From assembly GCA_002377985.1 (NCBI GenBank), contig DFQW01000100.1, forward strand, positions 1-9,937: a stretch of DNA of 9,937 nt, in the 5' to 3' direction. The notes beneath the pieces are model-generated. The model did no database searches. It saw only the letters and a program-made list of their open reading frames with translations, and was not told the DNA's origin. This DNA comes from Halieaceae bacterium UBA3479. Its GTDB lineage: Bacteria > Pseudomonadota > Gammaproteobacteria > Pseudomonadales > Halieaceae. A program made the position numbers and the translations under genes. Below are positions 1 through 6,068 of the stretch, in pieces (positions within the stretch are counted from its first letter, which is position 1; every line of letters starts with the position of its first letter).

Positions 1-46
1 CGGGGGATTTTAAGTCCCCTGTGTCTACCAATTTCACCACCCGGGC
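1..46 (-). tRNA. tRNA-Leu (UAA anticodon), 5' part only
   Basis: Read on the minus strand, the gene begins at base 46 with GCCCGGG, followed by the D-arm, whose GGTAGACAC element is typical of leucine tRNAs. A five-pair anticodon stem (bases 15-19 with 3-7) then encloses the seven-base loop CTTAAAA. The anticodon TAA is at bases 12-10. The match to the known bacterial tRNA-Leu(UAA) sequence is close. The variable arm, T-arm and 3' acceptor strand lie beyond the left edge, so the gene is cut by the window and not truncated in nature. It would decode UUA and UUG codons. Confidence 0.93.
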
Positions 47-70
47 AAGGTGGGGATCGAGCGGGCGCGA

Positions 71-98
71 AGCATAACACGCTACGCGGGGTGCCCAA
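71..98 (-). promoter_or_regulatory. probable promoter of the tRNA-Leu gene
   Basis: On the minus strand a -35-like TTGGGC (98-93) and a -10-like TATGCT (76-71) are separated by 16 bp. The sequence just downstream of the -10 is very GC-rich (TCGCGCCCGCTC). This is the kind of discriminator found at stringently controlled stable-RNA promoters, so repression by ppGpp is a reasonable inference. The predicted transcript would begin roughly 15-20 nt before the mature tRNA 5' end. This is based on motif matching only. Confidence 0.55.
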
Positions 99-193
99 CC
101 CTGTGACGCCCACAATGACGTAATTATCCACACGCTACCGGCAGTTTTGGGTAACATCAATTTTCAAACATTCAAATCATAAGCAGGTGAACT

Positions 194-1543
194 TTGGCAA
201 CCGCGCGCGGCGAATTCAGGTCTCGGCTCGGGTTTCTTTTCGCGGCAGCGGGGTCTGCCGTTGGCCTAGGCAATATTTGGGGATTTCCGACTCAGGCTGC
301 CAGCAACGGTGGCGCAGCGTTTCTCATTACCTACCTTGCACTGGCCTTTGTACTTGCCTACCCCGCGCTGATGGCAGAACTCCTTATCGGACGTCATACG
401 CATCAAAATATGGTCACGGCGTTGTCCTCCCTGCCCAAACACCGCTTTTGGCAGCGCCTTGGCGCCCTGACCGGCATAGGCGGCCTGATTACAGCCAGCC
501 TCATACTCAGCTTTTACGGCATCGTATCGGGGTGGATGCTAGGATTTGCCGCTTCTTATCCACTCGATGCCATAGGGCTTTCGTCGCAGAGCGACTGGCT
601 CATTGGATTTGGCAATTCCCGAAACCTACTCCTCATGCTGCTTTTTATGGCGATGACTATGGGTGTTGTTCTGGGCGGCGTAGAAGACGGCATAGAGCGC
701 TGGTCGCGACGACTCATGCCGTTACTCATTGTCACGCTGATCGGGCTGGCACTTTATGTGTTGACCCTCGACGGCGCGCTTACCGGTCTCAAGATCTATC
801 TACTGCCTGACTTCAATAAAATTTTGTCAGGAGAACTATTGCTCGACGCTCTGGGCAGCGCGTTTTTTTCCTTATCACTCGGTGTAGGCACAATGTTGAT
901 ATACGGGTCTTATCTGAGCGATGAGGAGCACGTACCCACAATTGGAGCGCAAGTAGCGCTCCTGGACGTAGGCATCGCCGTGCTTGCCGGATTTCTCATA
1001 CTGCCCGCGATGTATGTTGCCGAAGCGCGGGGGGTCACAATTTTTAACGAGGCGGGTGGCTTGCTCTCAGAAGACACGCTAATTTTCAGTGTGCTACCAG
1101 CGCTTTTCGAAACAATGGACTCGGCCGGAGCGCTGCTCGCCACCGCTTTCTTTTTGCTCATGAGCATCGCCGCGCTAACTTCGTCAATCTCCATGCTAGA
1201 AGTGCCGGTGGCTTATCTCATCGAGCGGCACCGGCTCACGCGCGTTGCTGCCACCTTCCTCGCCGGGGGCGCCATCGCAACGTTTAGCAGCTTGATCGTA
1301 CTTAATTTTGAGACACTGTTTGGCACGGTCATTACAATATCGACCCGGTACAGCCAGCCCTTACTGGGCGTGCTGCTATGCATCTACGCCGGCTGGCTCT
1401 GGCAGAGAAACGCGCTGCTGGCGGAGCTTAAAAAAACGGACGCCTTGGCAGAACATCGCCTCTTCTGGCGCGTGTGGCCGCTCTATGTAAAGTGGCTCTG
1501 CCCCCTTATCATCGGCGTCATTCTCACCCAATCTTTTCTCTAG
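194..1543 (+). CDS. sodium-dependent amino-acid symporter, NSS/SNF family
   Basis: A 449-residue inner-membrane protein of the neurotransmitter:sodium symporter family, which uses the sodium gradient to import amino acids or related solutes. The substrate cannot be told from sequence. TM1 carries the family signature at residues 20-34 (GSAVGLGNIWGFPTQ). The numbering coincides with LeuT here, so Asn27 is the sodium-binding Asn. TM6 has FFSLSLG at 224-230, and TM8 has T329-S330-S331 for the second sodium site. About 11 helices are expected, with no TM12, as in Tyt1 and MhsT. Asp258 in TM7 lies where an acidic residue can replace chloride. Unusually, Gly30 replaces the outer-gate Arg. The start is TTG: an in-frame stop (188-190) lies two codons upstream, an AGGTGA (185-190) precedes it, and any later start would cut into TM1. 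This is the first gene of a likely operon with the exosortase genes, 6 nt upstream of xrtH. Confidence 0.93.
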   Translation: MATARGEFRSRLGFLFAAAGSAVGLGNIWGFPTQAASNGGAAFLITYLALAFVLAYPALMAELLIGRHTHQNMVTALSSLPKHRFWQRLGALTGIGGLITASLILSFYGIVSGWMLGFAASYPLDAIGLSSQSDWLIGFGNSRNLLLMLLFMAMTMGVVLGGVEDGIERWSRRLMPLLIVTLIGLALYVLTLDGALTGLKIYLLPDFNKILSGELLLDALGSAFFSLSLGVGTMLIYGSYLSDEEHVPTIGAQVALLDVGIAVLAGFLILPAMYVAEARGVTIFNEAGGLLSEDTLIFSVLPALFETMDSAGALLATAFFLLMSIAALTSSISMLEVPVAYLIERHRLTRVAATFLAGGAIATFSSLIVLNFETLFGTVITISTRYSQPLLGVLLCIYAGWLWQRNALLAELKKTDALAEHRLFWRVWPLYVKWLCPLIIGVILTQSFL

Positions 1544-1549
1544 CAAATT

Positions 1550-2050
1550 ATGTCCCGATTTCTTCTTATTTTTATTGGCACACTGGTTGGCCTATTTTCG
1601 ATAGAAATGCTGAATCCCGTGCAGCAGGCCATCATTCAACCCTTCACCGGGGTGCTTGCGTCCATCAGCACGGCATTGATCTTGCCCTTCGACGACAATG
1701 TAATCGCTCAGGGACGCGTCCTGAGAGATGCAGCCTCCGGTTTCGCAGTATCGATCGAATCGGGGTGCAATGGCGTTGAAGCTGCCATCGTCCTGATTGC
1801 GGGAGTAGCGGCATTCCCTGCAACACTCAAGCAAAAAGGCATGGCTATCGTGGCGGGATTCTTATTCGTTCAGGCCCTGAATATAGTCCGCATCATTTCT
1901 CTCTTTTACCTTGGCCAGTGGAACTACTCCGTGTTCGAGTGGTTCCACCTCTATCTGTGGCCTGTGCTCATTATGCTCGATGTACTGGTGGTATTTGCCA
2001 TTTACCTGAATTGGCTTGGCAAGAGCGCTCCTGCCGCCGAGGCCCTCTAA
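1550..2050 (+). CDS. xrtH: exosortase H (XrtH)
   Basis: A 166-residue polytopic inner-membrane cysteine transpeptidase. Exosortases recognise a C-terminal sorting signal (for XrtH the IPTLxxWG-CTERM tripartite domain) and process the exported protein, usually in organisms that make extracellular polysaccharide. The catalytic set is visible: Cys73 in ESGCNGVEA, Arg114 in NIVRI, and His133 in FEWFHLYLWP, each at the mouth of a hydrophobic segment. The short length is typical of XrtH; other exosortases are often near 280 residues or longer. The assignment to type H rests on length, motif context and the downstream partner. No IPTLxxWG-CTERM substrate is encoded in the window, which is normal because substrates are usually dispersed. 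There is no clear Shine-Dalgarno before the ATG and only 6 nt after the transporter stop, so translation is probably coupled. Confidence 0.88.
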   Translation: MSRFLLIFIGTLVGLFSIEMLNPVQQAIIQPFTGVLASISTALILPFDDNVIAQGRVLRDAASGFAVSIESGCNGVEAAIVLIAGVAAFPATLKQKGMAIVAGFLFVQALNIVRIISLFYLGQWNYSVFEWFHLYLWPVLIMLDVLVVFAIYLNWLGKSAPAAEAL

Positions 2051-2656
2051 ATGTTGATGCGGCGGCAAATTGTGCTCACAGTGGCACTGATGCCTATTAC
2101 TTTTGGGGTTTGGTACGCGGCGGGGTCACTGTTTGCCGGACCAGCAGTATGGCTCTGTGATTTTGTTTTGGCTTATTTATATCCGAGCATTGTCGATACC
2201 GCTGGTCTGAACGGGGTAGATCTACAGTTGACCACTCAGTTTGGAGAAGCAGGGGGGAAAATACTGCCGGCCAACGAGGCGGGAAATCAAATTGCCCTCG
2301 AAATTAATACCCGGCTGGTTTCCTACTCGATAGCATTTTATGGCGCGCTTCTGATGGCATCCAACGTGCAGGACAGTCTGTACAAGTTTTCAATCGGTCT
2401 ATTCTGGTTATGGCTCATTATGGCCGTAGGGCTGGCATCGATCGCGGGTAAGGAGCTTTTGCTCTTGGCCGGGGGCCCCTTTCTGAGCACCGCCCTCGTG
2501 CCGCCTGCTGACGCAATCGCACTGATCTATCAATTCAACGTGCTCCTGATGCCAACGCTAGCTCCAGTCTTTTTGTGGTGCTGGCAGTTGCAGGGTTCCC
2601 CTCTCTGGGAGCAACTCGCTGCCGATATCAGCCGCGCATCCGGTCGGGCAAAGTAG
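2051..2656 (+). CDS. probable exosortase H-associated membrane protein
   Basis: A 201-residue membrane protein of unknown biochemical role. Hydrophobic segments lie at about residues 7-29, 31-45, 88-103, 112-132 and 155-179. A polar, probably periplasmic stretch (about 46-87) separates the second and third. No catalytic motif is recognisable. I identify it from context: the ATG follows the xrtH stop codon with no gap, and small membrane proteins are known to follow xrtH in marine gammaproteobacteria. It may help XrtH fold or present substrate, but that is inference. GAGG at 2039-2042 gives good spacing to ATG 2051; ATG 2057 is a possible alternative start. Its 3' end overlaps the convergent MerR-type gene by 29 bp. 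Confidence 0.68.
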   Translation: MLMRRQIVLTVALMPITFGVWYAAGSLFAGPAVWLCDFVLAYLYPSIVDTAGLNGVDLQLTTQFGEAGGKILPANEAGNQIALEINTRLVSYSIAFYGALLMASNVQDSLYKFSIGLFWLWLIMAVGLASIAGKELLLLAGGPFLSTALVPPADAIALIYQFNVLLMPTLAPVFLWCWQLQGSPLWEQLAADISRASGRAK

Positions 2657-3641
2657 CCGTCTTCAGCGCTCCTCCCTCCAGAGCTGACTGCAAGGCCTTT
2701 TCCATCAGGTGTCGCGCCTGACAGGTATAGGCATAAATACTGGCGTGCACGGCAGCATCTTTCCAATTATCCACGGAACAGGCACTGGAATAGCTTTCAA
2801 ATTCGTTTAGGGAACGAATAAGCTCCGAGAGGTGCCTCGGGCACTCGCAATCAATCACGATCTTTTCTTGTGCAGCGACGCGCAGTGCCTCATCGGAAAA
2901 CATTCGCGGCCGTGCGGGGATGAGCTCTGACATATTGGCCACCCCTGCTGCGGTTTCCCGCTCTATCTTTGTGCGCCCGATCTCAAAAGCCAATCGCGAA
3001 GGTTCAACCGGATAAGACAGCGCTGAATGCCCTGAGCGCTCGAGCTCGGCCAACCATTGTTCATTCGCAAACTGATAAAGAACAATTGCGCGCGCCACCT
3101 TCAACCGCTCCACCAGCGCCTCGACCCCGCGTATCTGCTGCAGGGTAAGCGACGGGCAATGCACTACCAGCAGGTCAGCCTCTTCATCTAAATTGAGTTC
3201 CTTGAGCGCTAGCTCAATGGGGCTCCTTGCCAACAAGGCCGATACACCTGAAATGCAGCCCTGATGTTGGTCTAGCCACTCACACAGCTCAGGCCCCACA
3301 AACACCACCCTCGGCTTTTTTGGAGGTAGGGGTCGCGGGCCATGACCGTCTGTTTGACGCTCGAGCATAACTTCCAGAGTCTTGCGGTCGGAGGCGGCAA
3401 TCTCTCCAATCCGAACGCCTTCCTGCACGAGGGCCGCTACCAGCTGGAGATGATCCAGGTCGGACTGGGTGTACTGGCGTCGACCCGTGGCGGATTTGTA
3501 GCTGGCACCCAGGCCATACCGGCGCTCCCAGACTCTCAAGGTGTCGGATTTCAGGCCCGTCAGCCGCGCCACGGTGCCAATCCCATAGAGAGGCCTCGGT
3601 TCCAGTAAGCAGGGTCGGGTCGCGGGCGCATTCATTGGCAT
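2628..3641 (-). CDS. MerR-family transcriptional regulator, LitR/CarH-related, no evident B12 site
   Basis: A 337-residue DNA-binding regulator. Residues 18-85 form a MerR winged helix-turn-helix with the classic TLRVWERRYGL segment (34-44) and the wing at RRQYTQSDL. A proline-rich linker (about 100-110) leads to a Rossmann-like region (111-215: VVFVG, then ADLLVVHCPS and ARAIVLYQ strands). A helical C-terminal domain follows (about 245-325) with C265-x-C267-P-x-H270, Cys288, His299, Cys307 and His311. In B12-dependent LitR/CarH the cap has a Wx9EH motif and the Rossmann fold a DxHxxG motif right after its first strand; neither is visible. Sensing may therefore use another cofactor or a partner such as a short LOV protein, as reported for the Pseudomonas putida PplR proteins. 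It diverges from the sigma-factor gene, with repeated operator-like elements between them. The start is uncertain by two codons: ATG 3641 lies only 2 nt from AGGA, while ATG 3635 has 8-nt spacing. Confidence 0.9.
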   Translation of the reverse strand: MPMNAPATRPCLLEPRPLYGIGTVARLTGLKSDTLRVWERRYGLGASYKSATGRRQYTQSDLDHLQLVAALVQEGVRIGEIAASDRKTLEVMLERQTDGHGPRPLPPKKPRVVFVGPELCEWLDQHQGCISGVSALLARSPIELALKELNLDEEADLLVVHCPSLTLQQIRGVEALVERLKVARAIVLYQFANEQWLAELERSGHSALSYPVEPSRLAFEIGRTKIERETAAGVANMSELIPARPRMFSDEALRVAAQEKIVIDCECPRHLSELIRSLNEFESYSSACSVDNWKDAAVHASIYAYTCQARHLMEKALQSALEGGALKTATLPDRMRG

Positions 3642-3658
3642 GTTCCTGTTCGGGATTT

Positions 3659-3717
3659 GTCTAGGTTTACGCCGTGCTGTGCGCTTCGGTTCATGTTTTT
3701 TTACTCCGTCTAGGTTT
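3659..3717 (+). repeat. direct repeats GTCTAGGTTT and GTTCATGT upstream of both regulators
   Basis: GTCTAGGTTT occurs identically at 3659-3668 and 3708-3717. GTTCATGT occurs at 3689-3696 and, just outside this span, at 3719-3726. A partial reversed copy, ACCTAGA, lies at 3764-3770. The first GTCTAGGTTT copy would fall in the MerR-gene leader, downstream of the candidate promoter, and could act as a roadblock site. Together with the inverted pair this gives four AGGT-type half sites in about 110 bp of noncoding DNA. Confidence 0.55.
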
Positions 3718-3729
3718 TGTTCATGTCAA
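3698..3729 (-). promoter_or_regulatory. candidate promoter of the MerR-type gene with long spacer
   Basis: On the minus strand a perfect -35 TTGACA (3729-3724) is followed after 20 bp by TAAAAA (3703-3698), a 4/6 match to the -10 consensus. Shifting to a 19-bp spacer gives GTAAAA. Spacers of 19-20 bp are characteristic of MerR-controlled promoters. The -35 hexamer lies inside the inverted AGGTTT/AAACCT pair, so binding there would compete with or reposition RNA polymerase. Autoregulation of the MerR gene is inferred. No equally good promoter is seen for the sigma gene on the other strand. Confidence 0.45.
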
Positions 3730-3741
3730 ACCTGAACAAAA
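3708..3741. repeat. nested inverted repeats between the MerR-type and sigma genes (putative operator)
   Basis: Two overlapping inverted repeats are present. AGGTTT (3712-3717) pairs with AAACCT (3728-3733) across 10 bp. TTTTGTTCA (3715-3723) pairs perfectly with TGAACAAAA (3733-3741) across 9 bp. The ten-base elements GTCTAGGTTT (3708-3717) and AAACCTGAAC (3728-3737) lie 20 bp apart, about two helical turns on the same DNA face, as expected for a dimeric regulator. The adjacent MerR-type protein is the obvious candidate ligand, but this is inference. Confidence 0.6.
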
Positions 3742-3776
3742 TCAATAAATCAGCAATCCTCTACCTAGAGACCAAC

Positions 3777-3784
3777 CGTATACG
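3777..3784. promoter_or_regulatory. palindrome CGTATACG upstream of the sigma gene
   Basis: A perfect 8-bp palindrome lies 29 bp before the GTG start of the sigma gene. The same octamer occurs once more in the window, at 6057-6064, in the other divergent intergenic region of the cluster. It could be an operator or, through its TATACG core, part of a -10 element. No consensus -35 stands 17 bp upstream. Confidence 0.4.
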
Positions 3785-3813
3785 ACACAGCAAAGTCTTT
3801 TGGGGGAGACAGC

Positions 3814-5109
3814 GTGCACACAATGGACAGCAGTGAAGAAGCCGATCTCGAACTGATGTTTGCCGAGATTCGGCGCTACCCCCTGCTCACCGCCGAGCAG
3901 GAGCAAGAAATTGATAGTCGCAAGTGGACCGCGGTGCACTGCCTGTCCGAAACCATTGCAGACACGCCCGACCTCCGCGCAACCCTGGCCGAGATTCTCA
4001 ACAGCGCTCTAGACTGCCCGCCAGAAGTAAAAAGATTTCCCAGTCGAGAGCAGCACTTCACATTACGACGCGAACTGGCACCCTACTTTGCCGATGGGGC
4101 GCTTGCTGCCATGACCAAACAGTCGGCGGCCTCTCTGACAAAGCGCGCCAGCAGCAAACGTTACCGCGAGATGGTGAAGGCGCTCAGTATTCCTGCCAGT
4201 CTTACCGTGGGTATCGCTGTTTTTATGCTGAGAAGAGCAGGAGCACAGTTTCCGGATGCAGTGGCAGACGCAATAGGACATTGGTCCAGACACTGGACTC
4301 AGCCTGCTCCTGGACTGGCCTTGGAACGCGATGTGCTCTCTAAAATCCGCAAAGCCTTGCGAGAGTACACCGAGGCGCGCGATGCACTGGTTATGCACAA
4401 TCTTCGTCTTGTGCACTCCATTGCCGGGCGGAACCGAGGTCGCGGCGTTAGCTATCTTGATCTGGTACAGGAGGGGACCCTGGGTCTGATTCGGGCAGCA
4501 GAGAAATTTGAGTTCGAGAAGGGTTATCGCTTTAGTACTTATTGCTTTAACTGGATCACACAGGCTGTCCGGCGCTACGTGGGAGACACAGGCAGTCTGA
4601 TCCGGCTTCCTACCCATGTGCAAGATCAGGTCAACAAGGTCTATCGCGAACGCGCCATTGAGCAAGCCAAAACAGGGATAGAGCCCGACGCAGAGCAGCT
4701 TGCAAAAAAACTGGGCATGGATAAGCAACGCACCAAAGAAATACTGGAGGTGCGCAACCTCGCCATTTCCTTGGACGCTCCCCGCTTTGACGACGACGAA
4801 GGCGCGCTGGTCGACACCCTCACAACAGACCAATTCGGCGACACTTCTAGCGACGCCGACCTTGATTCCCTGCACCGGTTTTTAAATGAGGCCGTCGAAC
4901 AGCTCGAAGCCAATGAACAAGCCGTGGTGGTTGCACGCTGGGGCTTACATCAGGGCCCGCCTTTGTCGCGCTCCGAAATCGCCGATCGACTGGGAGTCAG
5001 CAGAGAGTGGGTGCGGCAGCTGGAAAGGTCAGCCCTTAAAAAACTGAAGAACCAGGACGGTATTCAACAAGCCTTTGTCGATTATACGACGGTCGGCACG
5101 TCGGCCTAG
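3814..5109 (+). CDS. alternative sigma-70 family RNA polymerase sigma factor (RpoD-like)
   Basis: A 431-residue sigma factor directing RNA polymerase to a specific promoter set. Region 1.2 is at about 8-40 (RRYPLLTAEQEQEI). A poorly conserved spacer spans 41-186. Region 2 is at 187-270, with NLRLVHSIA, the core-binding DLVQEGTLGLIRAAEKF, and GYRFSTY. Region 3 is at 271-322 and region 4 at 351-415, with the -35-binding helix-turn-helix SRSEIADRLGVSREWVRQLE. Region 1.1 is absent, so it is not the housekeeping RpoD. In region 2.4, against E. coli sigma-70, Trp433 is Asn246, Arg436 is Thr249 and Thr440 is Arg253, while Gln437 is kept (Gln250), so altered -10 recognition is likely. GTG 3814 is chosen because GGGGGAG (3802-3808) is 5 nt upstream; ATG 3823 would be too far away. 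Its stop overlaps the convergent oxidoreductase stop. It is divergent from the MerR gene, suggesting a regulator-sigma pair. Confidence 0.92.
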   Translation: MHTMDSSEEADLELMFAEIRRYPLLTAEQEQEIDSRKWTAVHCLSETIADTPDLRATLAEILNSALDCPPEVKRFPSREQHFTLRRELAPYFADGALAAMTKQSAASLTKRASSKRYREMVKALSIPASLTVGIAVFMLRRAGAQFPDAVADAIGHWSRHWTQPAPGLALERDVLSKIRKALREYTEARDALVMHNLRLVHSIAGRNRGRGVSYLDLVQEGTLGLIRAAEKFEFEKGYRFSTYCFNWITQAVRRYVGDTGSLIRLPTHVQDQVNKVYRERAIEQAKTGIEPDAEQLAKKLGMDKQRTKEILEVRNLAISLDAPRFDDDEGALVDTLTTDQFGDTSSDADLDSLHRFLNEAVEQLEANEQAVVVARWGLHQGPPLSRSEIADRLGVSREWVRQLERSALKKLKNQDGIQQAFVDYTTVGTSA

Positions 5110-6017
5110 CTAGCCGCACCTGCGTGATCAGCTCCCTCGACTAACAGGTTAGTCAACGCCGTATCCAAGGTCGGATAGCGGAACTGAAACCCCTGTCGCT
5201 CGAGGTTCACCGGCAGAACCCGCTGCCCCCTGAGCAGCAGTTCCTCTGCCATTTCACCGGCGAGCGCACTGGCTATCACGCCGGGCACCGGTAGGTTCAA
5301 GAGCGGTCTTCTCAACTTTCCTACTTGCCGCGCAAATTCCCGGTGGCAAACGGGGTCAGGCGCTACCGCGTTATATACCGCAAGGGGTGCCTCTTGGGTC
5401 ATGACAAATTCAATCACCCGCACTGCGTCGACCAGATGAATCCAGCTCAACCATTGCTCACCGCTGCCCAACCAAGACGCCACACCGAATCTGAAGGACT
5501 GAGTCATTTTTTGCAGCGCACTCCCCTGCGCCGCCATCACCACGCCCAGTCGCAACGCCACTACTTCGATCCCCGCATCGCCGGCCGCTGCCGCCGCTAG
5601 CTCCCAATCGCTACAGAGTGTAGCGGCAAACCCCTCGCCCACCGGGGAGGACTCGTCGAAGCACGCCTGCTCCGACGTACCGTAGTATCCGATCGCACTG
5701 GCGCTAATCAATCGACGCGGAGGCTGCTTACTGCATCGCATCCACGCGACCAGACGCTGGGTTAAATCAACGCGACTGCGACGTATTTCGGCCTTGTAAG
5801 CCCGGCTCCAGCGCCGATCCGCTAAATTTGCCCCGGCCAGATTCACCACCATGTCGACAGGTTTACTGCAATCTTCCAAGGAGCAGACGTACACCACCCC
5901 CCCGGTAACATCGCGGGGGCGCCGGGTCAGCACGGTGACATGGTGGTGGTGCTGTATCAGGTGCGTGCACAGCGCCGACCCAATCAGGCCCGTGCCGCCG
6001 GTAATCAGAATATGCAT
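5106..6017 (-). CDS. TIGR01777-family epimerase-like SDR oxidoreductase
   Basis: A 303-residue cytosolic protein of the atypical/extended short-chain dehydrogenase family (YfcH/SDR39U1 type). The N-terminus has the nucleotide-binding loop GGTGLIG at residues 7-13. Further family blocks follow: VVNLAGANLADRRW, then SASAIGYYG with the presumed catalytic Tyr, LRLGVVM, and SWIHLVDAV. The C-terminal region is the DUF1731-type segment. The substrate is unknown for the whole family. Homologous SDR genes are often seen near photolyase in light-induced clusters, which suits this location. The stop codon shares a CTAG with the sigma-gene stop (5106-5109). The ATG is preceded by GAGG at about 9 nt. It diverges from the sirtuin-photolyase operon across 51 bp, so one regulatory region may serve both. 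Confidence 0.92.
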   Translation of the reverse strand: MHILITGGTGLIGSALCTHLIQHHHHVTVLTRRPRDVTGGVVYVCSLEDCSKPVDMVVNLAGANLADRRWSRAYKAEIRRSRVDLTQRLVAWMRCSKQPPRRLISASAIGYYGTSEQACFDESSPVGEGFAATLCSDWELAAAAAGDAGIEVVALRLGVVMAAQGSALQKMTQSFRFGVASWLGSGEQWLSWIHLVDAVRVIEFVMTQEAPLAVYNAVAPDPVCHREFARQVGKLRRPLLNLPVPGVIASALAGEMAEELLLRGQRVLPVNLERQGFQFRYPTLDTALTNLLVEGADHAGAAS

Positions 6018-6068
6018 CCGGGCTGCCTCGAATAAGAATCCGCTTCCACTTGCTTACGTATACGCAAT
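6018..6068. promoter_or_regulatory. short divergent control region between SDR and sirtuin genes, with palindrome CGTATACG
   Basis: Only 51 bp separate two start codons pointing outward, so both promoters must overlap or extend into coding DNA. CGTATACG at 6057-6064 is identical to the palindrome at 3777-3784. It lies 4 bp before the sirtuin ATG, where it would cover the ribosome-loading region or, if transcription starts upstream, act as a repressor site. TTGC and GCAA flank it as a loose outer inverted repeat. No strong Shine-Dalgarno precedes the sirtuin start. No clear sigma-70 -35/-10 pair is seen. Confidence 0.4.

Noticed and set aside
1..193. tRNA-Leu as a possible integration site for a mobile element
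   Set aside because: tRNA genes are common attachment sites, but no integrase, repeated tRNA fragment or composition shift is seen on this side. The 3' end of the tRNA is outside the window and cannot be judged.
100..193. Promoter for the symporter-exosortase operon
   Set aside because: The region is AT-rich and probably contains one, but the best pairs (such as TTGGGT at 147-152) lack a convincing -10 at correct spacing, so no site is called.
187..810. 207-codon open frame starting GTG inside the symporter gene
   Set aside because: It overlaps a clear NSS-family protein in another frame, its translation is Arg/His-rich without domains, and it is best explained as a shadow of the GC-rich coding strand.
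3256..3290. DQHQG-like sequence in the MerR protein (residues 124-128) resembling the B12 DxHxxG motif
   Set aside because: The glycine is one residue too close, and the motif lies about seven residues beyond the end of the first strand where the B12 motif should follow directly. No Wx9EH cap motif accompanies it.
4063..4875. 270-codon antisense frame opposite the sigma-factor gene
   Set aside because: It lies wholly antisense to conserved sigma regions 2-4, has no recognisable motif, and its length follows from codon bias on the sense strand.
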